A DNA stretch of 64,000 bases from UBA2561 sp964577275 (GTDB lineage Bacteria; Bacteroidota; Bacteroidia; Cytophagales; Thermoflexibacteraceae): positions 1 through 64,000 of the forward strand of contig CAZNYR010000002.1 in NCBI GenBank assembly GCA_964577275.1. Direction: 5' to 3'. Below the pieces are notes generated by a model. That model did not search any database. It was not told where the DNA came from and saw only the letters and a list, made by a program, of their open reading frames with translations. The position numbers were made by a program, and so were the translations under genes. Positions 53,660-62,518 of the stretch are shown here, piece after piece (the stretch's first letter is position 1; every line of letters begins with the position of its first letter).

Positions 53660-55846
53660 TTATCGAATCAATAATAATTCTCGATATTTGGCGAAAGGCC
53701 ATTCGCTGTCAGGCAAGGTAATTTCGAGTTTATCAATTTGGTATCGAATTTTATCAAAAAACGGAGCTTTTACTTCATCGCAATATGCCATTGCCGACTC
53801 GACAGCTTCCATTTTATTGGCTCGTTTTCGGGCTTCCACCATATCATGTACATTTTGTCGGATAACGTTAATGCGCTCCGAAATTATCTTGATGGCGGCG
53901 ATAGTTTGTTCTGCTTCTTGATGTAACCCTAACTCTTTCAAGCCTTTAGCACTTTCGATAAGTTTGCTTTGGTACATCATGGCGGCAGGTACAATCTGAT
54001 TAATTGCAAAATTTCCTAAGGCACGCGACTCGATTTGTACTTTCATAATGTAGTTTTCGAGCATGATTTCATTGCGTGCCTCAAGTTCCACATCTGTAAA
54101 AATATTGTGTGCTTTAAATACGTTTCGAGATTTTTCGGACAAATATGCTAATTGCGCTCGTGGCGAATCTTTCATATTTGACAAGCCTCGTTTTGCGGCT
54201 TCCTCTACCCACTCATCGCTGTATCCGTTGCCTTCAAACCGAACGGCTTTTGACTCTCTGATATAATCTCGGAGAACATTGACGATGGCAACTTCTTTTT
54301 TTGTGCCTGCCTCGATTTGGGCATCCACCGTTGTTTTGAATTTGATGAGTTGGTCAGCCACAATCGTATTGAGTACGGTCATGGGAGCGGAGCAATTTGC
54401 GCTACTGCCTACGGCACGGAACTCAAATTTATTACCTGTAAAAGCGAAAGGCGAAGTTCGGTTTCTATCGGTATTATCCTTAATAATATCAGGGATTTTA
54501 TCGATGCCGAGTTTCATGTACATATTATCGCCTTTTTCGATTTTGATTTCGGCATTTTGTTCCAATTCATCCAAAACTGCCGTTAATTGAGAGCCAATAA
54601 ATGCAGAAATAATGGCTGGCGGAGCTTCGTTTGCGCCCAATCGGAAATCATTGCCTGCCGAAGCAATACTGGCACGCATTAATTGTTCGTGTTCGTATAA
54701 GGCTTTGATGGTCGTAACAAAAAAGGTCAAAAACTGTAAATTTTCTTTGGCTCGTGTACTTGGAGCTAATAAATTTATGCCCGTATCCGTTGCCAATGAC
54801 CAGTTATTGTGCTTACCGCTGCCATTGATTAAGGCAAATGGTTTTTCGTGGAATAATACTTTGAAATTATGTCGTTCGGCAACCATCTCCATAATATCCA
54901 TCAACAACAAATTGTGGTCAACGGCTAAGTTTACATCCTCAAAAACAGGCGCACACTCGAACTGTCCAGGAGCCACTTCGTTGTGTCGTGTGGTTACGGG
55001 AATACCGAGTTTAAGTGCCTCTTGCTCAAAGTCTTGCATATAGGCTTTGACCCGTGAAGGAATCGAACCAAAATAATGGTCATCCAACTGTTGTCCTTTG
55101 GCTGGAGCGTGTCCGAACAGCGTTCGACCCGCCAAAACCAAATCAGGGCGCGCAAAATACAACGCCTTATCAATCACAAAGTATTCTTGCTCTGTACCTA
55201 AAGTGGCAGTAACTCGTTTTACATCTCGGTCAAAATATTGGCACACTTCGGTAGCCGCCTTATCAATCAATTCAACGGCTTTGAGCAAAGGAGCTTTGAA
55301 GTCGAGGGCTTCTCCGGTATAAGAAACAAAAATCGTGGGAATACACAAGGTTGTTCCAGAACCTTTTTCGACCAAAAAAGCGGGCGAAGAAGGGTCCCAA
55401 GCCGTATAGCCACGAGCCTCAAACGTATTTCGGATGCCACCATTCGGGAACGAAGAGGCATCGGGTTCTTGCTGAACTAAGGCACTTCCCTTAAATTTTT
55501 CGATGGTTGTGCCGTCAGGTTGTTTCTCAAAAAAGGCATCGTGTTTTTCTGCCGTAGAACCTGTCAAAGGCTGAAACCAGTGCGTAAAGTGCGTGGCTCC
55601 TCGTTCGATTGCCCAGGCTTTCATGGCTCCTGCCACAGCATCAGCGAGGGCTTCATCAATTTTTTCTCCTTTGTGGATGCTTGCTTTTACTTGTTTATAG
55701 GCAGAGGAAGACATATATTGTTTCATGGCTTCATTCCCAAACACATTACACCCGAAATAATCCGTAACCCGTGATGAAGGTGCTTTAACCTTAATGACAG
55801 GTCGGTTTTGTGCAATTTTTACGGCATCGAATCTGAGTTGTGACAT
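53660..55846 (-). CDS. glnN: Glutamine synthetase, type III
   Basis: 728 residues, the large GSIII form. FGCNVFGNEAMKQYMSSSAY near the N-terminus, GTEQEYFVIDKALYFARPDL with metal-binding glutamates, RHNEVAPGQFECAPVFEDVN, NGSGKHNNWSLATDTGINLL, and the C-terminal VGSSANCSAPMTVLN are GSIII signatures, in the expected order. The enzyme makes glutamine from glutamate, ammonia and ATP; GSIII is the main or only type in many Bacteroidota. Upstream, a palindrome overlapping a -7-like box (55902-55934) is a candidate control site. It is convergent with the ABC ATPase gene and not part of an operon. Confidence 0.97.
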   Translation of the reverse strand: MSQLRFDAVKIAQNRPVIKVKAPSSRVTDYFGCNVFGNEAMKQYMSSSAYKQVKASIHKGEKIDEALADAVAGAMKAWAIERGATHFTHWFQPLTGSTAEKHDAFFEKQPDGTTIEKFKGSALVQQEPDASSFPNGGIRNTFEARGYTAWDPSSPAFLVEKGSGTTLCIPTIFVSYTGEALDFKAPLLKAVELIDKAATEVCQYFDRDVKRVTATLGTEQEYFVIDKALYFARPDLVLAGRTLFGHAPAKGQQLDDHYFGSIPSRVKAYMQDFEQEALKLGIPVTTRHNEVAPGQFECAPVFEDVNLAVDHNLLLMDIMEMVAERHNFKVLFHEKPFALINGSGKHNNWSLATDTGINLLAPSTRAKENLQFLTFFVTTIKALYEHEQLMRASIASAGNDFRLGANEAPPAIISAFIGSQLTAVLDELEQNAEIKIEKGDNMYMKLGIDKIPDIIKDNTDRNRTSPFAFTGNKFEFRAVGSSANCSAPMTVLNTIVADQLIKFKTTVDAQIEAGTKKEVAIVNVLRDYIRESKAVRFEGNGYSDEWVEEAAKRGLSNMKDSPRAQLAYLSEKSRNVFKAHNIFTDVELEARNEIMLENYIMKVQIESRALGNFAINQIVPAAMMYQSKLIESAKGLKELGLHQEAEQTIAAIKIISERINVIRQNVHDMVEARKRANKMEAVESAMAYCDEVKAPFFDKIRYQIDKLEITLPDSEWPFAKYRELLLIR

Positions 55847-55901
55847 ATCCTAAATGTAAAATAATGTTGATAAAATGTAACTATACCTTCTATTCTGAAT
55901 C

Positions 55902-55934
55902 CAAAGCTATAAAAAAAACATTATTTTTTATAGC
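55902..55934 (-). promoter_or_regulatory. Palindrome overlapping a -7-like box upstream of glnN
   Basis: GCTATAAAAAA (55906-55916) and TTTTTTATAGC (55924-55934) are perfect inverted repeats around a 7-nt centre. On the minus strand TAGCTTTG (complement at 55902-55909), fitting TAnnTTTG, overlaps the left arm and lies 56 bases before the glnN ATG. This could be an operator for nitrogen control or simply a hairpin; the A/T-rich arms weaken the case. Confidence 0.35.
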
Positions 55935-56131
55935 AAATGGGTAAAAAATAACCACTATTTTTAAAATAAAAGTATTTATCCATCTTTTTTGACCTCAAAA
56001 TACACTTATTATTTGAACGTCTTAATTTTGTATCCAAATCAATGGGTTTGTCGGAGAAGGTAAAAACTGTTTTTTAACGTAAAACCTGAAAAACAGAACG
56101 TTATAAAAATATGAGGGCTAAAAAGTGAGGC

Positions 56132-56175
56132 AAAAATGTATTTCCACACCTTAGTTTGTGCGGATGTGGAAATAC
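56132..56175 (-). terminator. Terminator after the glycosyltransferase gene
   Basis: GTATTTCCACA at 56138-56148 pairs perfectly with 56165-56175. Reading leftward, the stem is followed by a T-run (complement of the A-run 56132-56136). It lies 16 bp after the glycosyltransferase stop. Confidence 0.75.
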
Positions 56176-56190
56176 CAAACGGCAACTCAT

Positions 56191-56925
56191 TTAGGTCAAT
56201 AATTTCCATTTATAAATGCCGAGCTTCGTCAAAAAGTATAACCAAGATGTTTTTAGGACACCAAGCCCATAAATCGAACTGTTTTTAAAATTAATCGAAG
56301 AGGCTTCCTCAAAATATTTGGTCGGGCAGGTTACTTCGCCAATCTCAAATCCTGCATAAAAAATTTGTGCAATCATCTGATTATCAAACACAAAATTATC
56401 CGAATTGGCATCATAATTAATGCGCCGCAAGACCTCCGCCGAAAACGCCCGATAGCCCGTATGGTATTCCGATAATTTTTGGTTCAACAAAATATTCTGC
56501 AACAGCGTCAGAAAACGATTGGCAATGTATTTATAGGTCGGCATTCCACCTTTGAGTGCGCCTTTGCCCAAAATCCGAGAGCCAAATACGACAGGATATA
56601 AATCCTGTCCAATAATCGAAACCATCGCCGTAATGAGCTTGGGAGTGTACTGATAATCAGGATGTAACATCACNNNNNNNNNNAACGCTAAGGCTTTGTC
56701 GTAACACGTCTTTTGATTACCACCATATCCCTTATTTTTTTCGTGCCGAATCACGTGCTGAATCCCGACCTTTTGGGCGACTTCGACCGTATTATCCTGT
56801 CCAGCATCATCCACCAAAACCACCTCATCCACAAGGTCAAACGGGATTTCTTGATAGGTCATTTCCACGGTTTGGGCGGCATTATAGGCAGGCATCACCA
56901 CCACCACTTTTTTTCCTAAATACAT
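56191..56925 (-). CDS. Glycosyltransferase family 2, dolichyl-phosphate-mannose-synthase-like, with scaffold gap
   Basis: About 244 residues as given, with 10 Ns inside. KKVVVVMPAYNAAQTVEMTY, EVVLVDDAGQDNTVEVA and HEKNKGYGGNQKTCYDKALA lie before the gap and VMLHPDYQYTPKLITAMVSI after it; this is the DPM1-like GT2 subgroup, common in Bacteroidota, that transfers sugars to a lipid carrier or to an unknown acceptor. SRILGKGALKGGMPTYKYIA and EYHTGYRAFSAEVL follow. There is no C-terminal membrane domain. The gap removes the segment after KALA, where relatives usually have about six residues before VMLHPD, so a few codons are probably missing. Monocistronic, with its own terminator. Confidence 0.85.
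   Translation of the reverse strand: MYLGKKVVVVMPAYNAAQTVEMTYQEIPFDLVDEVVLVDDAGQDNTVEVAQKVGIQHVIRHEKNKGYGGNQKTCYDKALAXXXXVMLHPDYQYTPKLITAMVSIIGQDLYPVVFGSRILGKGALKGGMPTYKYIANRFLTLLQNILLNQKLSEYHTGYRAFSAEVLRRINYDANSDNFVFDNQMIAQIFYAGFEIGEVTCPTKYFEEASSINFKNSSIYGLGVLKTSWLYFLTKLGIYKWKLLT
56674..56683. other. Scaffold gap of 10 N inside the glycosyltransferase gene
   Basis: Ten undetermined bases. The frame on both sides is compatible, but compared with the usual ALALGADIVVMLHPD motif about two codons more than the gap length seem to be missing, so the N count is likely a placeholder. Confidence 0.85.
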
Positions 56926-57040
56926 ATCGGAAACGGAATTTTGATAAAATTTGTATTGATTATTTCGTAGCGAGCAAAGTTAGAAAATCTAACGCCTCAA
57001 AACGAGATTTTGGCAGGCAGAAATCCTAATTTTTGTGGCA

Positions 57041-57643
57041 TCATTCGTATTGCACTCGTTTGGTAATGCTTCTGCCCAGCGTGATTTCATCGGCATATTC
57101 TGGCTCGCTTCCTATCGGAACGCCACGAGCTATCGTACTGATTTTCAGCTGAAAACCTTTCAATTTTTTCGTGATATAAAAGGCTGTCGTATCCGCTTCC
57201 ATCGTGGCACTAAGCGCAAAAATAAGCTCTTCGATTTCATTTTTCTGCAGGCGTTCTATCAGACTTTCGATATGTAAATCGCTGGGACTCACGCCATTCA
57301 TCGGCGAAATCAAGCCACCCAACACATGATAAAGTCCATCATACTGTGCCGTATTTTCGATGGCTGCCAAAGTAGGCACATCTTCAACCACACAAATTAT
57401 TGATTTTGAGCGTTTTGCATCACTACAAATCCGACAAAGTGGCGCATCCGAAATATTCCGACACTCGATACAGTATGTCGTTTTTGTCCGCAAATCCACC
57501 AGAGATTTTGCCAAATTGAGCGTTTGGTTTGCGTCCTGTTTCAATAAATGTAAACACAACCGAAGCGCGGTTTTGCGTCCAATTCCCGGCAATTTGGCAA
57601 CTTCTTCTACCGCATCCTCAATCAGTTTGGAGGGATATTCCAT
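57041..57643 (-). CDS. recR: Recombination protein RecR
   Basis: 200 residues from the ATG at 57643 (MEYPSKLIEDAVEEVAKLPG); nine in-frame codons upstream do not match the family. KLPGIGRKTALRLCLHLLK is the helix-hairpin-helix region, CIECRNISDAPLCRIC the C4 zinc finger, and IICVVEDVPTLAAIENTAQY with DGLYHVLGGLISPMNG belongs to the Toprim domain. RecR works with RecF/RecO to load RecA at single-stranded gaps. Length is normal. It follows the type IIG restriction-modification gene by 56 bp on the same strand but is functionally separate. Confidence 0.96.
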   Translation of the reverse strand: MEYPSKLIEDAVEEVAKLPGIGRKTALRLCLHLLKQDANQTLNLAKSLVDLRTKTTYCIECRNISDAPLCRICSDAKRSKSIICVVEDVPTLAAIENTAQYDGLYHVLGGLISPMNGVSPSDLHIESLIERLQKNEIEELIFALSATMEADTTAFYITKKLKGFQLKISTIARGVPIGSEPEYADEITLGRSITKRVQYE

Positions 57644-57699
57644 GATTATTTTATAATTTAGAACCTTCAATTTTTGGGCATCGAAATATGTCCGCAGGT

Positions 57700-60600
57700 T
57701 TATGAAACGGCATCTTCCACGATTCTAATTTCCTCTTCGGTCAAGCCATAAAGCTGATAAACCATCTGGTCAATTTCGGCATCTGTTTTCTCGATTTCGG
57801 CGCAAATTGCTCGAACTTTGCTCTTTTCCAACTCAAAAAATTCCATCCATTCCGATTTATCCGACAAACTTAATGTTATTTTGATTTTTGTTAATTCTTT
57901 CAAAAAATTACCAAAATCTAACTCATGCCAATTTTGTAATTTTTTACTCACTTTTTCTAATGCGAATTGCGCTTGCAAAAGTTTCAAAAATTTGGAATGA
58001 CCCTTCTGAAAATCCGCATTTAAAGCAAGCATTTTATCCGCTTTTTCAATGAAAGGTTGTTGGTTTTTTCCAGATATTTTTGGAATAGGCAAAGGTTCAA
58101 GCGATTGCACGCTAATAATTAAATCGCCTACACCAGTTCTTTGCCCTATTTCATTGAGCATCCACCCACAAAGTTTAGAATTTAAAACCGTTAAAAGATA
58201 TTTCACGCCCAAACCCGTAAGAATGCACGTAGAATCTAAATAAGCATAACCATTCGACGAATATGAAAACCGTAATTGTGAGCCAATTCGTTTCCATGCA
58301 ATTTTTTCTTTTGCCAATTCTTGCCAATAACCGATGCTATCTTGCGTTTCAAACCACTTGTGCTGTGTTTTTTTTCGACTTCCCTTTTCGCCCGACTGAT
58401 TCAATCTATTTCCAAACAACTCAAGGTATTTCTTTATTGCAGAAAAATCGTTAATATCGATGTTTAATGACGGAAAAGTACATATTAAATAAAAATCAGC
58501 AAATTGCGCTTGATAACGTTGAATATCCCTACCTCTGAGCAATGGTTTAATCAATTCAGCACTTTTAATGTCTTCTTTTATTAATTGTTCTTTGGTCTGT
58601 TTATCAAGCACAAATGCCTCATTAAATCCTGTTAGTACACCACGATAAATATTTACTTCCCAGTCTTTTAGAGGTATTCCCTTTTTTTCAATCTTGCGTT
58701 TGAGATTGCGTTTTTCAAGAGAAATATTTTCCCACATTTTTTCACTGAGAGTCCCCAGAGCTATCTTATTTTTCTCAAAATAAACAGATAAATCTGTGCT
58801 AATTTCAAAGTTCTTACTGATTTTTGCACCAAAATTCTGCCCTGTATTTTTCAATTTTTTGCCAGTCAAAATATTTGTATCCACAGTAGCATCCTCAAAA
58901 ATCTGATAACCAGCAAATTCTACTAACTCGATTTCAGACAAGTTTTTTGCCAAAAATTGTCTTAAATTTTTACCATATCCTGCTCTCATCCACTTGCCCG
59001 AAGTAATTAGGCTTAATAATCCATTTTTGGTCAAGATTTGTACTCCTTTTTCATAAAAAAGAGCATAAATATCTCCCATTGCATGATAGACATAATATGT
59101 ATGAAGCTGTTGCGTAATATCTTTATTCATCTTTTGAAGTTGCACATACGGCGGATTTCCAATGATGACATGAAAACCACCATTTTCAAAGATTTTAGGA
59201 AATTCTTTTGCCCAATCAAAGGCTTTTTCGCCAGCTACGGCGGGGTCGTCAATCAGTGAATTGCCACACTTAATATTGTTAGAAAGTGTCGTTAATTTAC
59301 GCCCTTGCTTGGCGGTATGCAACCATAACGATAACTGAGCAATTTCCACAGACTCTTCGTTGATGTCCACACCAAACAAATTATTTTCAAGAATCGTATT
59401 GTCTAAATCGCTCAATACCAACAAGTTACCTAATAATTTAGCCTCAAGTTCATCAATATACTGATGTTCGGCACGCAAAAATGTCAAGGCTTGATTCAAA
59501 AACGCACCGCTTCCGCAGGCGGGGTCGCAAATCGTCAATTCCAAAAGCCAATTTCGATAATTTTTCAATTTATCTTGCAAGGTCTTTAAAATGGATTTTT
59601 TGCGTCCTTTTCGTTCTTTTTCGTATTCCTCTTCAATAATTTCGAGTTCCTCTTTTTTCGCTTCGCAAAGTTTTCCGATAGTATTTTCGACCATATACTT
59701 GGTGATGTACTCTGGGGTATAAAAAACGCCATCTTTTTTACGTTTACTTTGATTTTTTTCGATTTCTATACCTTGTAATTGCGCCTGAATTTCTTCTATT
59801 TCGTTCAAAGAATGCTCAAAAATATGTCCTAAAACATTCACGCTCACTTCACTTTCATAGTCATATTGGCTCAGTTGATAGGCGTGTTTATACAATATGC
59901 CGTCATCAATTTTGAGAAAATCCAACACCTCATCTGGCTCAAAAAGTCCACCATTATACGGATAAATTTCTTCTTTGCTTCCTGTATTGAGATAGCCAAA
60001 ATATTGCTTAAATCGCTCGTAAAGAGGAATATCGACATCATATTTCTCCTGTAAATCCGTCCAATCTCGCAGGATTTTACGCACAGAATTTGGCGGCAAA
60101 AGTCCTCGGTCTTCGGCAAAATACAAAAACAAAAAACGGTCTAATAATTTTTGAGTTTTCTTAAAAAGTGTCAGTTTGTCATACTGCGGATTTCGTTGCG
60201 TTAAACTGTCAAACATCTCGCCCCGAAACTGCGTGTAATGTCCATATAGTTTTTGCGTAATTTTTGCATCTTCCGAAACCGACTGCTCCTTTATTTTTAG
60301 GGCAACATCACGCAACAAATTCTTTGCCGCCAAGCAAAGCCAAAGAATTTCAAATTCGTGTTTTTGTAGATTAAAAAGGTTAAATTCTTCAAAATTGACC
60401 GCATTTTGTACATAAAAACGTAACTTTTCAAAATTGGAAATAATGACATATTTACATTCGGGTTGATTATTTTTATAGCCAAATGCCTGATGTTCAACCT
60501 TTCCCAAGTCGGTGGTTTCTGTGCCTTTGAGTTCGATGATGGCAAGGGCTTTTCCATTTTTGAGGATTGCGCCATCGGTTTTTTTTGCACCTCGAATATT

Positions 60601-60837
60601 TTTCAGTTCGGTCGTCAAATTATAGTCTGGCGTAGGATTTTTGACATAGCCAAAAACCTTGACAAACAAATCTTCCAAAAAACCTTCTTGATATTGCTCT
60701 TCGTTAGAATTTCGTATATTTTCCTGAATATCAGGGTCATGGAAGTGCGCCTTGAATATTTCCCACGCCTGATTTACCTTATTTTGGTCTAAATTTTTGA
60801 GGTAATTTCGCAGGATAGAAATTTGGAAAATGCCCAT
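57700..60837 (-). CDS. Single-chain type IIG restriction endonuclease-methyltransferase (Eco57I/TaqI-like)
   Basis: 1045 residues. The N-terminal nuclease domain has a plausible PD-(D/E)xK site: Asp88 in KKTDGAI and Glu102-Leu-Lys104 in AIIELKGTE. A helical connector follows. The methyltransferase core has motif I TICDPACGSGAFLNQAL (about residues 434-450), motif for SAM binding DINEESVEIAQLSLWL, and motif IV VIIGNPPYVQLQK (NPPY near 561), indicating an N6-adenine methyltransferase. The C-terminal 350 residues resemble the TaqI-like target-recognition region. Such enzymes cut and modify with one chain, protecting against phage. The recognition sequence is unknown. No separate methyltransferase or specificity gene is adjacent. 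It lies between pncA and recR. Confidence 0.9.
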   Translation of the reverse strand: MGIFQISILRNYLKNLDQNKVNQAWEIFKAHFHDPDIQENIRNSNEEQYQEGFLEDLFVKVFGYVKNPTPDYNLTTELKNIRGAKKTDGAILKNGKALAIIELKGTETTDLGKVEHQAFGYKNNQPECKYVIISNFEKLRFYVQNAVNFEEFNLFNLQKHEFEILWLCLAAKNLLRDVALKIKEQSVSEDAKITQKLYGHYTQFRGEMFDSLTQRNPQYDKLTLFKKTQKLLDRFLFLYFAEDRGLLPPNSVRKILRDWTDLQEKYDVDIPLYERFKQYFGYLNTGSKEEIYPYNGGLFEPDEVLDFLKIDDGILYKHAYQLSQYDYESEVSVNVLGHIFEHSLNEIEEIQAQLQGIEIEKNQSKRKKDGVFYTPEYITKYMVENTIGKLCEAKKEELEIIEEEYEKERKGRKKSILKTLQDKLKNYRNWLLELTICDPACGSGAFLNQALTFLRAEHQYIDELEAKLLGNLLVLSDLDNTILENNLFGVDINEESVEIAQLSLWLHTAKQGRKLTTLSNNIKCGNSLIDDPAVAGEKAFDWAKEFPKIFENGGFHVIIGNPPYVQLQKMNKDITQQLHTYYVYHAMGDIYALFYEKGVQILTKNGLLSLITSGKWMRAGYGKNLRQFLAKNLSEIELVEFAGYQIFEDATVDTNILTGKKLKNTGQNFGAKISKNFEISTDLSVYFEKNKIALGTLSEKMWENISLEKRNLKRKIEKKGIPLKDWEVNIYRGVLTGFNEAFVLDKQTKEQLIKEDIKSAELIKPLLRGRDIQRYQAQFADFYLICTFPSLNIDINDFSAIKKYLELFGNRLNQSGEKGSRKKTQHKWFETQDSIGYWQELAKEKIAWKRIGSQLRFSYSSNGYAYLDSTCILTGLGVKYLLTVLNSKLCGWMLNEIGQRTGVGDLIISVQSLEPLPIPKISGKNQQPFIEKADKMLALNADFQKGHSKFLKLLQAQFALEKVSKKLQNWHELDFGNFLKELTKIKITLSLSDKSEWMEFFELEKSKVRAICAEIEKTDAEIDQMVYQLYGLTEEEIRIVEDAVS

Positions 60838-60873
60838 AATGTATCTATGATTTTGAGGGTGTTTACCACAAAA

Positions 60874-61665
60874 TTAAGGTTTGATTTTTTCGGCTGAGGT
60901 CGTGAATCGAATGCCTTTTTGGCGCGCTTCTTGATAAATTGGTTCGCCCAAATATCCTAAATTTGGTACATCTGACATACAATCCTGTAAAATGATAACT
61001 TTTTGAGCCAATTCAGGCTTATATAGCATCATTTGTTTGAGGCTTGTCGCCACACAATGCGACTTGGCTTGCCCTGCCAAATACACGTTTTCATACCGAT
61101 TTAATTGGTCTAAAAGTTTTGTATTTAATTGTGTTTCAGGGTGTTCTGGGTCTGGAATCTGCGCCGTAAAAATCCCAAAATGTTCAGAAAAGGGATACGT
61201 TCCCTTGATTTGAGTTTCGTAATTTCTGCCTGTTTTTGTCCAATTTATCAGCGTTTCAGCCAAAGAACTTTCCAGCGATGCGCCTTCGGTGCCAGCCAAG
61301 CAATGAAAAGTCCAGATAAAATGCGGAAATTCGCCTTGTGCTTCCAATTTTTCGAGATAAGAAATGGCTTTAGATGGCTCAAAATTAGGTTTCCATTTGC
61401 CCGCCTTGACCTCCGCCAACGTGATTTGTGTGAAAGGCGCAGGCGAATTACCGTCCGCATCCGACCAAAACGAAGGATGGGCAATATCATGGACGGGATG
61501 GGTGTCGAGTGTGGCACAAATATAGTCAATTTCCTCCTGATTTTCAGTGATAAACCGATTCAGGCGGGCAATATCCTCGACCGCACCCGGTACAAAAAGT
61601 GAGCCATCAGGACGGCAAAAATCATTCTGTGCATCAATAATCAAAAGTGCATTTTTTGTACGCAT
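60874..61665 (-). CDS. pncA: Nicotinamidase-type cysteine hydrolase
   Basis: 263 residues. Asp11 in LLIIDAQNDFC, a metal-binding DTHPVHDIAHPSFW pattern (Asp-x-His...His), FHCLAGTEGASL, a likely catalytic Lys in TQIKGTYPF and the nucleophile Cys in GQAKSHCVATS match the nicotinamidase/isochorismatase superfamily; the metal motif favours nicotinamidase. It would deamidate nicotinamide to nicotinate for NAD+ salvage, and the nadE gene of the same pathway is at 4943-6940. The protein is somewhat longer than E. coli PncA (about 210 residues) because of insertions in the lid region. It lies 36 bp from the restriction-modification gene on the same strand. Confidence 0.87.
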   Translation of the reverse strand: MRTKNALLIIDAQNDFCRPDGSLFVPGAVEDIARLNRFITENQEEIDYICATLDTHPVHDIAHPSFWSDADGNSPAPFTQITLAEVKAGKWKPNFEPSKAISYLEKLEAQGEFPHFIWTFHCLAGTEGASLESSLAETLINWTKTGRNYETQIKGTYPFSEHFGIFTAQIPDPEHPETQLNTKLLDQLNRYENVYLAGQAKSHCVATSLKQMMLYKPELAQKVIILQDCMSDVPNLGYLGEPIYQEARQKGIRFTTSAEKIKP

Positions 61666-61811
61666 GGCATTTGGGGGTTTGAAGTGATTGTATTATGCAA
61701 ATTTTAACAAAATTACAAAATCGTTCCGAGTTTACGAAACCATCTTCGTGTTTTATTTACACCTAACGAAATTTTGAACATAAAGTTATACGCTCACTTT
61801 TATTTTAATGA

Positions 61812-62372
61812 TTATTTTAACGATTTGAGCAAACTCAATAAGGCTTTAGAAGTCTGAGCCTCAACAAGTTGGCATTGGTCAAGTGTAATCACGCCGTGTT
61901 TATAATTTCGGTGTGTGGCATTAAATCGGGCAGCAATCAAGGTAATTTCATCGTATAAATCCTCGTCCGTATCTTCGGTCATTTTCAAAAAGGACTCGAT
62001 AGCCTGCTCCAGATTTCCGTTGATAATCATGGATTTTATGCTTTTTTTGGGCGATGTAAGTTTTTCCTTTTTATTCGTGCCGATGTAAAGATGTTGTTCC
62101 AATGGATTCGCAGAATTTCCGCCCGAAATATGTTTGGTAAAATGCCCTTCTGGGCTATGCACATGAATAGTGTAATCCACTGATTCTGAATGACTTTCTG
62201 GCACTAATTTGGCTTTTAATGTTGTGATTTCGGTTTCTAAATCGGTGATGCGTTTTTGGAGTTCAAATTTTTTCAGCGCATCCGAAGTCAAGGCTTCCTC
62301 GCGGCGCAACGTTTTCAATAATTCGGCTTTGAGCGCAAGTGCATCGCGTATTCCTGTATTTTCTGTGGGCAT
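61812..62372 (-). CDS. EAD11-like effector-associated domain protein with coiled coil
   Basis: 186 residues from the ATG at 62372; an upstream in-frame ATG at 62426 would add 18 Cys-containing residues that look unrelated. Residues about 7-60 form a coiled coil (LRREEALTSDALKKFELQKR, ITDLETEITTLKAKL). A central region (TIHVHSPEGHFTKH) is unassigned. The last 75 residues, SIKSMIINGNLEQAIESFLK, then EDLYDEITLIAARFNATHRN and ITLDQCQLVEAQTSKALLSL, match the layout of effector-associated domain 11, an adaptor that recruits effectors in predicted bacterial conflict systems. No effector with a matching domain is adjacent, so its partner is unknown. A role in defence is inferred from the domain only. 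Confidence 0.65.
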   Translation of the reverse strand: MPTENTGIRDALALKAELLKTLRREEALTSDALKKFELQKRITDLETEITTLKAKLVPESHSESVDYTIHVHSPEGHFTKHISGGNSANPLEQHLYIGTNKKEKLTSPKKSIKSMIINGNLEQAIESFLKMTEDTDEDLYDEITLIAARFNATHRNYKHGVITLDQCQLVEAQTSKALLSLLKSLK

Positions 62373-62518
62373 AATTTTGGCATTCAAATTTTGACAAAAA
62401 GTACAAAATAATTTGGTATTTGCCAATCATTCGATGGAATTGCGTCAAATTCGGTAATATTGCGATTGATAGCATACCATTTTCAGAAATATATTTTCAA
62501 AAATAGAAGTGATAAATT

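Larger units (their letters stand above)
55847..56190. other. 344-bp spacer upstream of glnN
   Basis: Contains the glnN palindrome (55902-55934) and the terminator of the upstream glycosyltransferase gene (56132-56175). No reading frame of note was found. Confidence 0.5.
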
